From NCBI GenBank assembly GCA_015680685.1, contig MNCI01007686.1, forward strand, positions 386,156 to 450,155: a stretch of DNA of 64,000 nucleotides, written 5' to 3'. This document shows positions 47,916-59,457 of the stretch, one piece after another. The position numbers and the translations under genes were made by a program. The notes under the pieces are model-generated. The model made no database searches and was not told where the DNA came from. It saw nothing but the letters and a program-made list of their open reading frames with translations. Each line of letters begins with the position of its first letter. Position 1 is the first letter of the stretch. Source of the stretch: Gnetum montanum (Eukaryota > Streptophyta > Gnetopsida > Gnetales > Gnetaceae).

Positions 47916-48780
47916 TGATGAGTCATGAATGGTTGGTTGCGATATCGTGTCCATGATATCGCATACATGATATCACATACGCAATATCGCAGCCTAGACG
48001 TGATATCGCGTACACGATATCGCAACTTGTCTCCTCATCTATAAATAAGAGGTATGCATATCTGGTAGGCAGTTTTTGAAGTTTTTAAGTTTAAGTTTAG
48101 TAGTTTTGTAGAGACGTTTTGTCAGTTTTACTCTCATCCCTTTTCTCTTAGTGCCCGCAGTGTGATGATTGTAATTGTACGACATCCTTATTCTAGTGTG
48201 ACGTACTTGGACATGTACATGACCGGAAATAAAGATTGAGATTATTTCATCATTGTAGCATCCACTTAGCTTAATTATTTATTTAATTGTTATTGTTATT
48301 TACTGCTTTCTTAGTTAATATATCTCTACCCTTATCTCCTAATAACACGGAATGAGTACGACTTAATCACAAGCATTTAAGTGTGACTACTTGGTAACCC
48401 AGTAGCGTACCTAGGCCATGCGCTTGGTAATCCTAGCGGTAGTCATGCACAAGGTCCAAGATGTGTACTGATGATTAAGGAACAGATGCTCATTGCACTT
48501 AGGCTAGTTTAGATTCTCTCTCATTCTCTCTCCTAGCTTAGTTGACATTATTTACCATCATACCCAGGAGTAGCATTAGTTAGGAACACATCATTCACCT
48601 CACTCTGGACTGAACCATATGTGACAAAGCTAATACTAGTCCAAGTGGGAAGATAGCGAACTGCGATCTACGAGTAATCGTCTAGATACCATAACTAGTC
48701 CATCTGCGGAGATCGACCGGATCGTGCGTAAAACGCTCGTATTCATATGGTTGAGTGTAGGGGTACCTCGCCACTCATCA
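47916..48780 (+). mobile_element. 5' LTR, TGATGAG family, GATATC-palindrome type
   Basis: 865 bp from TGATGAG to CACTCATCA. Six GATATC-centred palindromes occupy 47938-48026, before the TATA box at 48040-48047. It is followed at once by a primer binding site, so this is the 5' LTR. The left flank is CCAGG; the right-hand duplication cannot be located. Confidence 0.85.
48040..48047 (+). promoter_or_regulatory. LTR TATA box
   Basis: TATAAATA directly after the palindrome array, in the same position as in the LTR at 1688. Confidence 0.6.
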
Positions 48781-48802
48781 TTGGTACTGTTGCTGAGGAC
48801 GG
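48781..48802 (+). promoter_or_regulatory. primer binding site, tRNA-Asp type
   Basis: TTGGTACTGTTGCTGAGGAC adjoins the LTR and differs at a few bases from the Asp-tRNA primer site used by plant Athila and Tat elements (TGGCGCCGTTGCCGGGGA). This places the family in that lineage. Confidence 0.65.
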
Positions 48803-48922
48803 TGCTAGTTATTTAGATTAGTTATATCATACAAGGTCACTGTATAGAAATTAACAATATATCTTTTAGGAATAAATAATTACACAAAAGTCACATACAA
48901 ATTCACACATAATTGCACAACC

Positions 48923-50503
48923 ATGCCTCTCCTACAAGACTACGATAATGTCGTATCTAGTGGGCAATTCATTGGAGAACCAACTAATTATATGACAATG
49001 AAGATTGGAGTACGCAATTTGAGGTGGGGGTTTCTTATAAACATAAATGAAGGTAGCATCATTCCAACGCATGAAAGCATAACTTACTCAATGACGATGA
49101 ATTCCTACTGGCTACTACAAGCCTAACGAAAATACAAGAGGCTGTTCAAATCTCCTGTAGGCATTGTAAAGAGAGCCGCCTACCTAGGCTCGATTTAAGC
49201 AACTTTCCCAATTTCTCAGGAGACTATGACTTAGATCCGCAACAACATTTAAAAGCCTTCTACGATGCTTGTGCATGGAACAACATTGATAATGGTTGGC
49301 AAAAACTCAAGCTCTTTCCTATGACACTCGTTGGCCAAGCAAAAGTATGGTATAGATCGTTAAAACCAAATACAATTCGAGGTTGGCCAACAATGGTAGA
49401 ACTCTTTAACGAAAGATATCAAACCTACGCAAGAGTGTCAGCCTTGAGGAAACAAATCCAAGAGTGGAAACAAGCACAACATGAACCCTTGGACATGGCC
49501 TTAGAAAGATATTATGNNNNNNNNNNNNNNNNNNNNNNNNNNNNNNNNNNNNNNNNNNNNNNNNNNNNNNNNNNNNNNNNNNNNNNNNNNNNNNNNNNNN
49601 NNNNNNNNNNNNNNNNNNNNNNNNNNNNNNNNNNNNNNNNNNNNNNNNNNNNNNNNNNNNNNNNNNNNNNNNNNNNNNNNNNNNAAAAATCTCAACTTAA
49701 CAGAGGTCCATAATCACAAAAAGGAGAAATCAACCTATCTCAAGGAGGAAGAACCATCTTTGCCAGTACAACAATCATTAGAGGAAATCGAGGCAAGGAT
49801 CAATAAGATGCTGGAATGGATGTGTAAAAAGTGTGGAGAATATATCAATATTATTGGAGATAGATTTTTGACAACCCGAGATTCAAGACAAAGTATCATT
49901 AGACAATCGGAAAGAAGGGATGAGGGAAATAAGAGCTCAACTGCCAATCACACGTATGAATGCAACATTTTCTTGTATGATCATCCCAAGGTCTAATGCC
50001 TAATCTTGTTACATTTATATGAGCATTGAGGAAGCACATTACACCCAGAGTTCGTACAGAGAGACTGTGTTTGATCACAGTGGCAACAATCCCAGTCGTG
50101 GGGGAAGTCATCCCTAAACTGGAGACACCCTTCGTATCATCCGAATCCAAATGCTTCTCTAGTTCAACATCATGTTTCCCCAACTAGGTCAACATACTCT
50201 ATCTCGCCGCATTATTATTATACACCTCAATACTATTAGCCCATGTCCTCAATAGAACCACCGCCTTTTGTACCTTACACTTCTCCTAAATTTCAACATT
50301 CTCATCCTTTCCCTCCTTCTACATCACCACCAATTGTTCATGAAGTGTCTACACCACAGCAACAACCCACAAACGTTACTTATGCTACTATTGCCAACAG
50401 CAGTGAGATACCTCCTCAACATCAAAAGCATCCCTTCTTTAGACATAACCGTAGGAAGGGACAACACAGTTCCAAGGCCACTGCATTCTCCTACTCAGCA
50501 TAA
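48923..50503 (+). pseudogene. Athila/Tat-like gag, with assembly gap
   Basis: An open frame from about 49100 to the gap has the gag capsid pattern (LSNFPNFSGDYDLDPQQHL, AFYDACAWNN, WQKLKLFP, VWYRSLKPNTI). It matches the gag of the minus-strand element near 62650-62880. After the gap (49685-49995) comes a charged helix-rich part with YDHPK, then a Pro-rich part (50243-50503) with a FFRHNRRK patch that matches the other element's FFRTNRPTK. No protease or polymerase is found after it, so the element is internally deleted. Confidence 0.7.
49517..49684. other. assembly gap (168 N)
   Basis: Unresolved bases inside the gag region. The true length is unknown. Frames running through the N run are not real evidence of coding continuity. 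Confidence 1.
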
Positions 50504-50529
50504 GTCCAACACTGTGATGCATCCTTCTC

Positions 50530-52180
50530 CTTGAACCTGATGCCTCGTGTCACTTCGTCAAGGCCACCAATTAACACTCTGACAACCATATGGGCTAATG
50601 AATACAGCCATGGAGGACGACATCCCAATCCTTGCATACCATCTTACAGTCTCAAGTATCATAGTGGGTTAACTATTTACCTAGGAACCACATCTAATAA
50701 ATTGCCCCATTATGCTTACTATAATCAGGTGTGTGAACCTCAATGGGGTAAGTATGACCAGGTTTCGATGTTTCCAACATGCAAGGATCCTCATCTTTCA
50801 TTTATTAATCCTCGCCATGCTCAACCATTTACAGGATTAATAAATATTTTTCATTTTCTTTAATTTTACAATTTCTTGTTTTCCAGTTTTTCATTTTTCA
50901 ATTTCTTGTTTTATCTTTTTGTCTTTTTATCTTTTTATAAGTAATCTCATCTACGAATAAAACACTCATGTGGCTCATTGGTTGAGGTGTGTTCTATGTT
51001 ATCAAGTCTCGAGTGATCAATTATTTGGACAGTAAGCCCATTACATCCACCCATCCACTCTACAAATAAGAGGTTCTGTTCGAGGGTACAGTGATATTCT
51101 TGACATTCTGAAAACTTAAAATTAATTTTGTGTTCATTGTACCCAGAATGAAGAAGGATGGATCAAGAGGGAATTATTAGGGTGTGACAGCAAGGGGACT
51201 TGCGAATTCTCTTTGGTGACGTATGTGAGAGTTATCATGCAACATGGTTCTACTAACATCCTTGAAGATCTAACACGAAATGGGAGTAACAGTAATCAAA
51301 AGGCACTCAAAAAAATCCAATGCTATTCTAGGGGGTTCCACTGGAAAGACATGCACCCATGCCTGAAGGTTGGTGACTTCTCTGGATTCAACAATCGAAA
51401 AAAAAAGAGAAAAGAGAAAAAAAATAATAAAGAAAGTGCCACAAAGCAAAAATCACTCCTCCCTTGAACAAAATGCCGAGTGATCATATGCCTTGTTGTT
51501 ATGGTACTCTCATAGTCGCTCATCATGGGATGAAACAATGTCGTCTCACTGATAAAAGGAATGGACTTGGTCCTGATCTTGGAACGATGGGTTAATGACA
51601 TGTTAATCATGCTTTACACGTAGGATTCATTGTGCCCTGGGTCAGTTATCTCATGTCCCAATCTCTATAATTCCTTCTATAGTCCATCTCATCTCGTTGT
51701 TCATGTAATTGTAGCTCGTGTCTCGTATAGCGTAGAATTCGTACCTCATTGTGATGATACTTACATGTGTGTGTTTTGTGGAACTAATGTGGATTACCTT
51801 TAACCCATTTAGTGCCTACGAACATTTTAAGGTGTTGTTAAGCAAGGGCATTATAGGTTGGACCTGCTTTGGGGAGGACCCACTTGCATAATTTTTTGTA
51901 ATTTGCACTCATAACACATCTTCCACACACCATCTATTACCCTCAGCATATTTTCAACAATATTCTTTCCCTTATTACTATCCCTCTGATTCGAACATTC
52001 CTATGAACCATCACATAACCTTTTTCTCTCCCTCACCACCTAAGGCCCTTATTGATAAATTCCACGCCATCATAATTTTTGTGCCTTTAGAACTAATTAA
52101 ACTACCCTCTAACACTTGTCCAAATGTCCTTAGTTTACATCATTTCATTTTAGAAAAATCTTAAAAATTTGGTGTATTCC
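50530..52180 (+). mobile_element. 3' internal part of the 48-kb element
   Basis: Non-coding internal sequence. TGCTTTGGGGAGGACCCACT near 51870 also occurs near 912, in the equivalent place of the first element. It contains a T-rich tract (50850-50940) and an A-rich tract (51398-51435). No domain is recognised. Confidence 0.55.
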
Positions 52181-52189
52181 ATAAATGCC

Positions 52190-52250
52190 CTAACATCGAT
52201 AGGTCGCGATATTGCGTCCGTGATATCGCATCTCAAAAATATATATATAT
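52190..52250 (+). mobile_element. fragment of the LTR palindrome region
   Basis: GGTCGCGATATTGCGTCCGTGATATCGCATC resembles the GATATC array of the 47916 LTR. It is cut after the array, so it is probably a truncated 3' LTR. Confidence 0.45.
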
Positions 52251-52699
52251 GCAACCCCCTTGTGCTACTTAACATCATTTGCAACTATTTACGTGGGGGA
52301 GGTTTTTCCAATTTCTCTCTACGACTCGCAATTGTGCATCCCTTGCTTTCATATTCATAACTCGCTCGTTGGCCCTTCGATTTTCATTTTGTTTGAACCT
52401 ACTTGAACTCAGAGTGTTTAGCTCAGTCATGGGGGAGGGGCACACACCGAATAGCACATAACTTTTTTGAAATTTGTCATCACCCGAAGGACATTATCAA
52501 GGGTAATTAGTTATAAAATTAAGGATAAATGTGTCAAAAAAAATTTCATCCCCTTAGTTATACTGGGAAACTAGATTTGGAAACCACCTAAGCAAAAAGG
52601 ATTCAATATTATAATCTTTCAGGGACATTTTAATTAATTTAACACAGAGATAAAGCAATTCCATTAAGACAAGTAGTAAGGTATAACCTAACTTTGAAA

Positions 52700-55600
52700 A
52701 CAACCTTACTAACGATTGGCCCCATGTGATTGCAAATGGCCCAAAAACGCGGACAACAGGAAGGTCCTGCTCAAGGTGGGATCAAATGGCCTAGAAGAGG
52801 TGAAGGATAAGTTCTTGCCGAATAGCATGCAGAGGAAGAGGAACAATCATTTAGTATCCACCAAGAGGACCCTGCTACTATACAATCAAGGCAGGCAGAA
52901 GGAGGAGCTGCAACAACATCTGAACAAGGACAACATCTCACGTTGTCCCAAGATTGTGTTCAGGCCATCCATGAAAGGTCCACTGTAGTGAGTATGGAAT
53001 TAAACTTTAGATCTTTCGTAGAATTTGCTCCGAAGGCCATTAGGGATCACCTCAAAGGATCCCCATTATGGCCTATCCTCTCTTAAAGCAGTGCTTGGTA
53101 CTTAAGGGAAACGTACCAATTTTGGCACAACAAAGAAAAAGGTACCATGGTTAACATTTGTGGTGTGACTATTGATTTCTCTATTTAGGTCATTTTGAAA
53201 GTATTGAACCTCTCGAATACAGGGCCAAAGGTTGTTCAGTTGTCTACCCGCTCAGACCTTGATGCATGATGAGTTTGGTTGGAAAGGGCATATGGCAAGG
53301 AGGATAAGACGTTTGGGGAATTGACGACAGAAGAGAGGATTTATTTCAAAATAGGGACTTATCACATCTTCCCCACAAAAGGCTTAAAAATAATTTCAAC
53401 ATATGCGGCAAGAGGATGTGCAATGTTGATGGGAAAGGTTAATGCTAACCTACCTCATCTATATTTTACAGAGATCCTAAGACGGTTTGAAGAATGGAAG
53501 ACAGGGAAGCTTGTGTTGCCCTTTCCTTCTCTTATTAGGAACCTGTGCATGCATGCTAGTATCAGAGGATACACCAATGATGTCCTCTGAAAAGCCCAAA
53601 ATGCTTCGTATGACGAACTGCTAAAGCCACCAATTGCAAGGAAAATCACTATTGAGACACTGGGGCTGGAACAAGAAAAAGAATAGATAGCAGGGCCAAC
53701 TGCAACTCAACTTGTAGGACCCAGCCAACAACAAGAAGTAGGGCCTGGCACGGGCCAATAGGATCAACCACCGTCACTACCGTAAGATTACAGACCGTCA
53801 ATGAGCCATCTCAAGGCCATCACTGAGACAGTTAGTTGGGGAAGTCGTGATGACGCAAATCTCTTCCGCGTCATCAATGATGTCGTACAGCCCACAGTTT
53901 CTTTGGATCACGCGATGGGTGAAGTGTCCATTCATATAGGGGGAGGGGAGAGCACTTGGTCACAACAGATCTTAGGGAACACTACATCCTTTCAAGTGCA
54001 ATAAAAAATTGGTGAAGGGGCCACGGTAGTGGGTCATACAACACCAAGATGCAGCAGGAGCCATAGAAGTGGTCGCAGACCACATTAAAGAATCATTCAA
54101 TGTACTTGTTGTGCCACCAGTAGATCTTACAGGAGCACGGGATGCTCAAACTCTGGCCAAAACCTCAATGACTCCTGTGGAACATGAGGATGTACTTGAT
54201 CGATTGCTACAAATAGGATAGGTAATGACGTCCTTGTTTGACATCCCATAGGATGTTACAGCAATTCAATCAGATGTCATTTCCACCAAAGGGAAGTTGG
54301 TCTTGATAGAGATGAGGGCTAAGCACGAAAGTAGAGGTGCAAAGATTGCAAGAAAGGCTCATGATCCTGCAAGCAGCACAGCGAGATTCTTCGCAATTCA
54401 TTCCCACAGACCAGTTGGACACTTTCAGAACTAAGCAATTTACCAAACTATTGATGGAGAATAAGAAGGTAGTAGAAGAAAAAGAGAAGGCTGTTTGAGA
54501 TGCCTCTGCGACACAAGTGTACACTTATGCGCATACCAAGGCACTCAAAGCCTTACAAGAAGAAAACAAACAACTTGTTACTAACAACATTTGGTTGACC
54601 TCTGTGGAGAAATGAAAGAATGTTCTTGAACAACATTTTCAATAATTGTGAGAACAACTAATTAGGGTCAACTAGGACTTGAACTGTTTAGGCAGGGAAA
54701 ATCGAACCCTCTTGATGGAGGAGGTACGTGTCGTCAGTCAGAAGATGGCTATTGAAATAAGCACATGGCAGAATGAGGCTAAACGACATGAGAAGCTAAA
54801 GGAGCATTTTCGGGACTAGGTGTAGATGTATAAAAAATCATCAAGAAGGAGATCCATATGGCCAAGGCCCACATCAATGCTCTTAGTGCTCAACACACTG
54901 ACTGGTGAGCCATATTGGACACATACACGTTTGCCTACTAGGCGAAAGGTAAGAACTAGGACTTGCAGATCCAGGACCTTATAGGGTACATGGAGTTGGC
55001 AAACCTATGGTATGGCAAGCTTGCCATGTTAATAGCAGGGTAGCCGAGAATAGAGCTCGAGAAATAGGTAGCCACCACCTACGTCAAATATGAAACAGAA
55101 TTTGTAGAATGCAAGAAATTGTTACAAAAATTGGAAGTGGCAAATTTTGAACTCGAGGTGGTTAAAGCAAGATACCAGGGGCAAAAAGGTGTCGTAATAG
55201 ACTTGGCTTGATGGCTTGCAGATTTTCAAGAATACAGAGACAAAGACAGAGCTTATGAGGAGGAATAGCGGGTGTTTGCGGCCTAGTATGTCAAAGCAAA
55301 TAAAATGTTTCCACAACTACCATGCCCATGGGAGGTGCCAACGCCATCAAACATCGAAACATTGGCATGGATGGCATAGGATCCCCGAACTAAAGAGGAG
55401 AAACTCTAGGCCATACTTCAATGCCATCAAGTCCCAAGACTTGGAGTACAAGACAAGGGAAAGGCACCCATGGAGGAGCCACTACCACCAGGAACTACAT
55501 GAGTTCCACCAATTTTGTAGCTATAGGATTTTCTTTTGTGTTCTCTATGTTGTGTCTCAATTTTTTTTTGATTCCACACTGCAGCATGAATTTATTCTCA
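52700..55600 (+). pseudogene. degraded retroelement-associated coding region, domain unknown
   Basis: Plus-strand frames joined by stops and shifts. 53279-53590 is a globular-looking part (YGKEDKTFGELTTEERIYFK, then a Leu/Arg-rich stretch). 53801-54004 and about 54270-55300 are charged and heptad-like (many Glu, Lys, Gln, Leu), suggesting a coiled coil. The composition resembles extra reading frames carried by some plant Athila-like elements, but I recognise no named domain. Confidence 0.35.
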
Positions 55601-55654
55601 TTAATCAATAATCCCATACCTATCCACTATGTAATCAATAGGGCTTGTTCTATT

Positions 55655-55787
55655 GATTAGTAGTTTTGTAGAGAATTTTTGTCAGTTTTACTCTCAACCC
55701 TTTTCTCTCAGTGCATGCCCGTAGTGTGATGATTGTAATTGTACAACATCCTTATTCAAGTGTGATGTACTTGGACACGCACAGGAT
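55655..55787 (+). mobile_element. LTR fragment, TGATGAG family
   Basis: It matches 48095-48222 closely (TAGTAGTTTTGTAGAGA..., GTGTGATGATTGTAATTGTAC). Both sides join unrelated sequence, so it is an internal LTR scrap. Confidence 0.7.
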
Positions 55788-55899
55788 CTGAACTACATGA
55801 GATGGCATCCTTACTTATCTTCTCACTCAAGGGATGTCATAAGATCTGAACTACAAGAAGAAACAATAGTTTCTTCAACACACCAAACACTTCATAGAA

Positions 55900-56153
55900 A
55901 TCAATGGACACCTTTACAAGGTGTGCGTTGATGGCCTAATTCATTGGTGTGTACCTAATGTTGATCAATTGCACATTCTCTAGGATGATCATGAGGGTCT
56001 TTGTGGGGGCCACTATGCTAGGAGACACACATCCATTAAGATCCTAATGGCAAGGTATTATTGGCCAATCATCTTCAAGGATGTCCACCAATTTTTTCAC
56101 TTTTGTGAATGTGTCAATGAGATGGTTGGATGATCGTGCAAATGGAGGGACCT
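55900..56153 (+). pseudogene. integrase zinc-binding (H2C2) domain fragment
   Basis: The plus-strand frame has H-x-L-x(3)-DDHEGLCGGHYARRHT, then ILMARYYWPIIFKDVHQFFHFCECV. This is the His-His-Cys-Cys zinc-binding domain that precedes the integrase core of Ty3/gypsy elements. It ends where a minus-strand LTR begins (56154). Confidence 0.7.
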
Positions 56154-57148
56154 TGATGAGCAATGAGGTACCCCTACGCTCAACCATACGAATACAAGCA
56201 TTTCATGCATGATCTGATCGAATTCCAAGGACTATGTGGCTATGTGCCTTTGTGGAACAGGGATAGGTTGATTAATCATTGTCTTCCCAAACTTACTTGT
56301 ATGTCACGATTGTATGGTTAAGTAAGCTTGAGGCATATGATTTTTATAGCTTTTATGTTTTTATGTCCTATTGCTAATAAGGGAGGAGAGAGAGAGATAA
56401 CTAAGTGACTAATTTAACTTAACTACTGATTAACTAGGCTTTAAACTAATCCTAACACTAGTATCCATTCTCACTTGCCATACACATCCTGAACTAGCGC
56501 AACACTACTGGGATTACCAAACGCTAATCGTTACTGGGTTACTAAGTGTTACATGCATGCTCAAAGTGATCGTACTATGTGTGCTAATAACAGAAATGTA
56601 AAGTGCATAAAATAAAATAAAATAAATGTAGAAGAAAATAAAATAAAGGAAATGAGTAAGAAAAGAAAACAAATATCAAGTGCTACAAGGATGAATCCAA
56701 GAGCTTGTCTTTATTGCCGTACACAAGGTGTGCTCAGGTACACAATGCTTGAATAAAGATCCGTCCACACTTAGACCTCCTGCTCTGGGCACTTAGCTAG
56801 AGTTTTGCTACTTGACTCCTAAAAGACTTCCTCTTCTGAATTCTTCTTAACTACTGTTCTTAATTGCCCCCTATTGTGCACCTAGGTACTATATTTATAG
56901 GCTTGGGAGCAATTGCTCTAATAATTACAAAAACTGCCACTCTAATTTTAGAGAAACTGCCCCTCTAATTTTAGAGAGAAACTACCACTCTAATTTTAGA
57001 GAAACTACCACTCTAATAATAACCATTCTAATAATTAGAGTAACCGCTCTAATAATTAGAGTAATTGCTCTAATAATAACCACTCTAATAATTAGAGTAA
57101 CCACCCTAATAATAACCACTCTAATTATTAGAGTAACCACTCTCATCA
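56154..57148 (-). mobile_element. 3' LTR, TGATGAG family, CTCTAAT-palindrome type
   Basis: 995 bp. In sense (minus strand) it starts TGATGAGAGTGG at 57148 after a polypurine tract and ends at 56154. Positions 56935-57145 hold about ten palindromes (CTCTAATAATTAGAG, CTCTAATTTTAGAG) before the TATA box at 56892-56899. The body and end match the other LTRs of the family. Confidence 0.85.
56892..56899 (-). promoter_or_regulatory. LTR TATA box
   Basis: TATAAATA on the minus strand, after the CTCTAAT palindrome array, in the family position. Confidence 0.6.
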
Positions 57149-59060
57149 TACCCCCACGATTGAATGAAAACTCCTCCTCGAGTTCCTTACAAAATATTGG
57201 GAAGGTATGGGATTATTGACTAATTGACAACTAACGGGCCTTTTGTCATTTATCCATAGCCACGCCACTAGACTTGCTCCTTTCACATTGTGGTGACAAA
57301 CTCGTACATAAATGACATCCAAGCCTTTATTTGGAAGCTTTTAGAGAAAGAGAGAGAAATAAAATGAAGCGTGTTGCCGCTAATGTTAAGATTGTGCCTT
57401 TTGTCATTTATCCATAGCCACGCCACTAGACTTGCTCCTTTCGTAAATGCTCAAGTTCCAGTCCATCCTAAGTGCTTCCTCCAAGCCCAGTCCATTGTTT
57501 GTATGATCGCTATCTGCACACACAACACAGTCATAAATGAGCAAGGATAGATAAACCACAATGAAATTGATACCTTGCCTCAATATGAAGTGCATTGGCT
57601 AAGTTGTGGTTATGGCATAAACTAGTTCAAATATTTATCACAGGTGACTACCCAAGGTGTAGGGGTTAGGCAAATAGTAAAATGGAGAAAATTGAAAAAT
57701 TTGTGATAGGGCTCCCACGACTAAGAGCGAACCTTCGGTAGCTATAAGATGGAAAAATATGAGAAACAAGAAAGATGGGAAAAAATAACAACGACAACGC
57801 CAATAAAATGGATGTCATGGAAGGGGATTAAACAAGAAATGATCGATTGTAGGAAATTTTTAAGGGAAAGAAATTAACAATTGCACCAAAACGGAAACCA
57901 CAAGCAGGGTCATGCCTTTTATGCCCTGACAAACCCACAAACCAAAGAGTCCATAGGCTCTAGGAATGTCATTTGGAAGCAAGAGTTAAAAAAATTACCC
58001 ACAAGAATTCACCAAAGAAAAATAATGCATCAACCTAGAAATGGACTAATGATAAAATCAACAATGAGGTGGAAAAATGGGGAGAAAGATGGAGAGGAGA
58101 GAATGGAATGGAATCCCAATAACAAGGTTGTGTAAAGTCCCTTATGTATTTCATGGTTAATGTGACAAAATAGAACTCATCCCAAATCCAGACTCAAACA
58201 AACCACATCCAGTGACCTCGCATCAACACACTTAACCAATCCATCCACCTGAAGTAACAAGAATGCTTCCACAAAAAGTTACCACCATTCCAAAGAGAGC
58301 GAGATGGAGAAGTAGGAAGTGAGAAAGGGCCTTAGTTAGAGGGAACCTTTAGGCATGGGTAACATGTCTTTCCAGTTTCATAACCAGTGTTTGTAGCCAT
58401 TTTATTTGGTTTAAGGGGTGTACTTTGAATTCCCATGTTTTTTTTTTGCGTGAGAACTACACCATGCAAAGACTTTGTAGTCATATTGCTTTATTATGTC
58501 TAAGGGGTGTGCTTTGAATTCTCACTTTTTTTTTTGCGTGAGAACCACACCATGCAAAGACTTATTTTTATTCACTGAGCTTCCTGATTTTTGAACAATG
58601 TCAAAATGGAAAAAAACTCGAGAAAAAGCATCCAAGCCCCCAAGAGAATGGCCAACACAAATGCATCAAATCCCCTTGAAGTCACACCCTTTTCATCCTT
58701 TGAGTCTTTCCTTGGTTTGAAAAATACCCAGCCACCAATTCATTAAAAGTTTACTTAGAAAAAAGAGAACTGTATAGTTCCAAGCCAAAGGAGACCATAG
58801 AGTTGTATGGATGAGTGGACAACGTGGACTCATTGCCTGTTTTACCAAAAGAACCATACCTTAATATCAGCATCATAATTCAAAGGTAAAAACTAAACAT
58901 TAGTAATCAATATGATATAATTCAATCCAACATCATGAGCATTTATTGAATGACAAATAAAAATAATCAAGAGAACAAAAAAATAGTAAAAATATGAACA
59001 ATGGTGTAAAACAAAAATAAGAAAAGTTAAAAGAATGTGTAAAACAAAAAATTCAAAACG
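57149..59060 (-). mobile_element. 3' internal non-coding part of the 57-64 kb element
   Basis: It starts (minus strand) after the integrase end and runs to the polypurine tract TGGGGGTA next to the LTR. It contains a 46-bp direct repeat (57239-57284 and 57397-57442). It also has a tandem-like duplication near 58415-58480 and 58500-58565 (TAAGGGGTGTGCTTTGAATT...GCGTGAGAACCACACC). Parts match 340-425 and 1270-1420 on the other strand. Confidence 0.6.
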
Positions 59061-59079
59061 AATTGAGGGCCTAAAATGG

Positions 59080-59457
59080 TTAGCATAGGTGGCCATCTTT
59101 CCCATGACAAAGTTGGAAGGAGGAGATCTGAAATAGTGAGCAAGGTTGTCCATCAATAAAGGTAGCATGTGTACTGGTTGTCCTAAGCTCATGAAAAGGT
59201 TTGGTTTGTTGTACATTGACTAATAGTTTCTTATCTAGGCTCTCAGGTTTGTATATTGTCATGGCTCCTGAAGGAAAAGTTTCATAAATAATATAAGGTC
59301 CTTCCCATAGTGTTTGAAATTTAGTATGTTGTGGCACATGTGTGGGATTCCAGTAGAGAACCTTATCTCCCAGTTGATATTTAAATTTCCTAATCCTTAG
59401 GTCATGACATTGTTTATTGAATGCCTTATGCAACTTGTTAGATGATAGGGTAGCTAG
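59080..59457 (-). pseudogene. integrase C-terminal region
   Basis: The frame contains LRIRKFKYQLGDKVLYWNPT, then KFQTLWEGPYIIYETFPSGA, then a stretch ending PFHELRT. This is the SH3-like C-terminal domain of plant Ty3/gypsy integrases. It follows the reverse transcriptase almost directly, so RNase H and the integrase core have been deleted between about 59433 and 59458. Confidence 0.75.
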
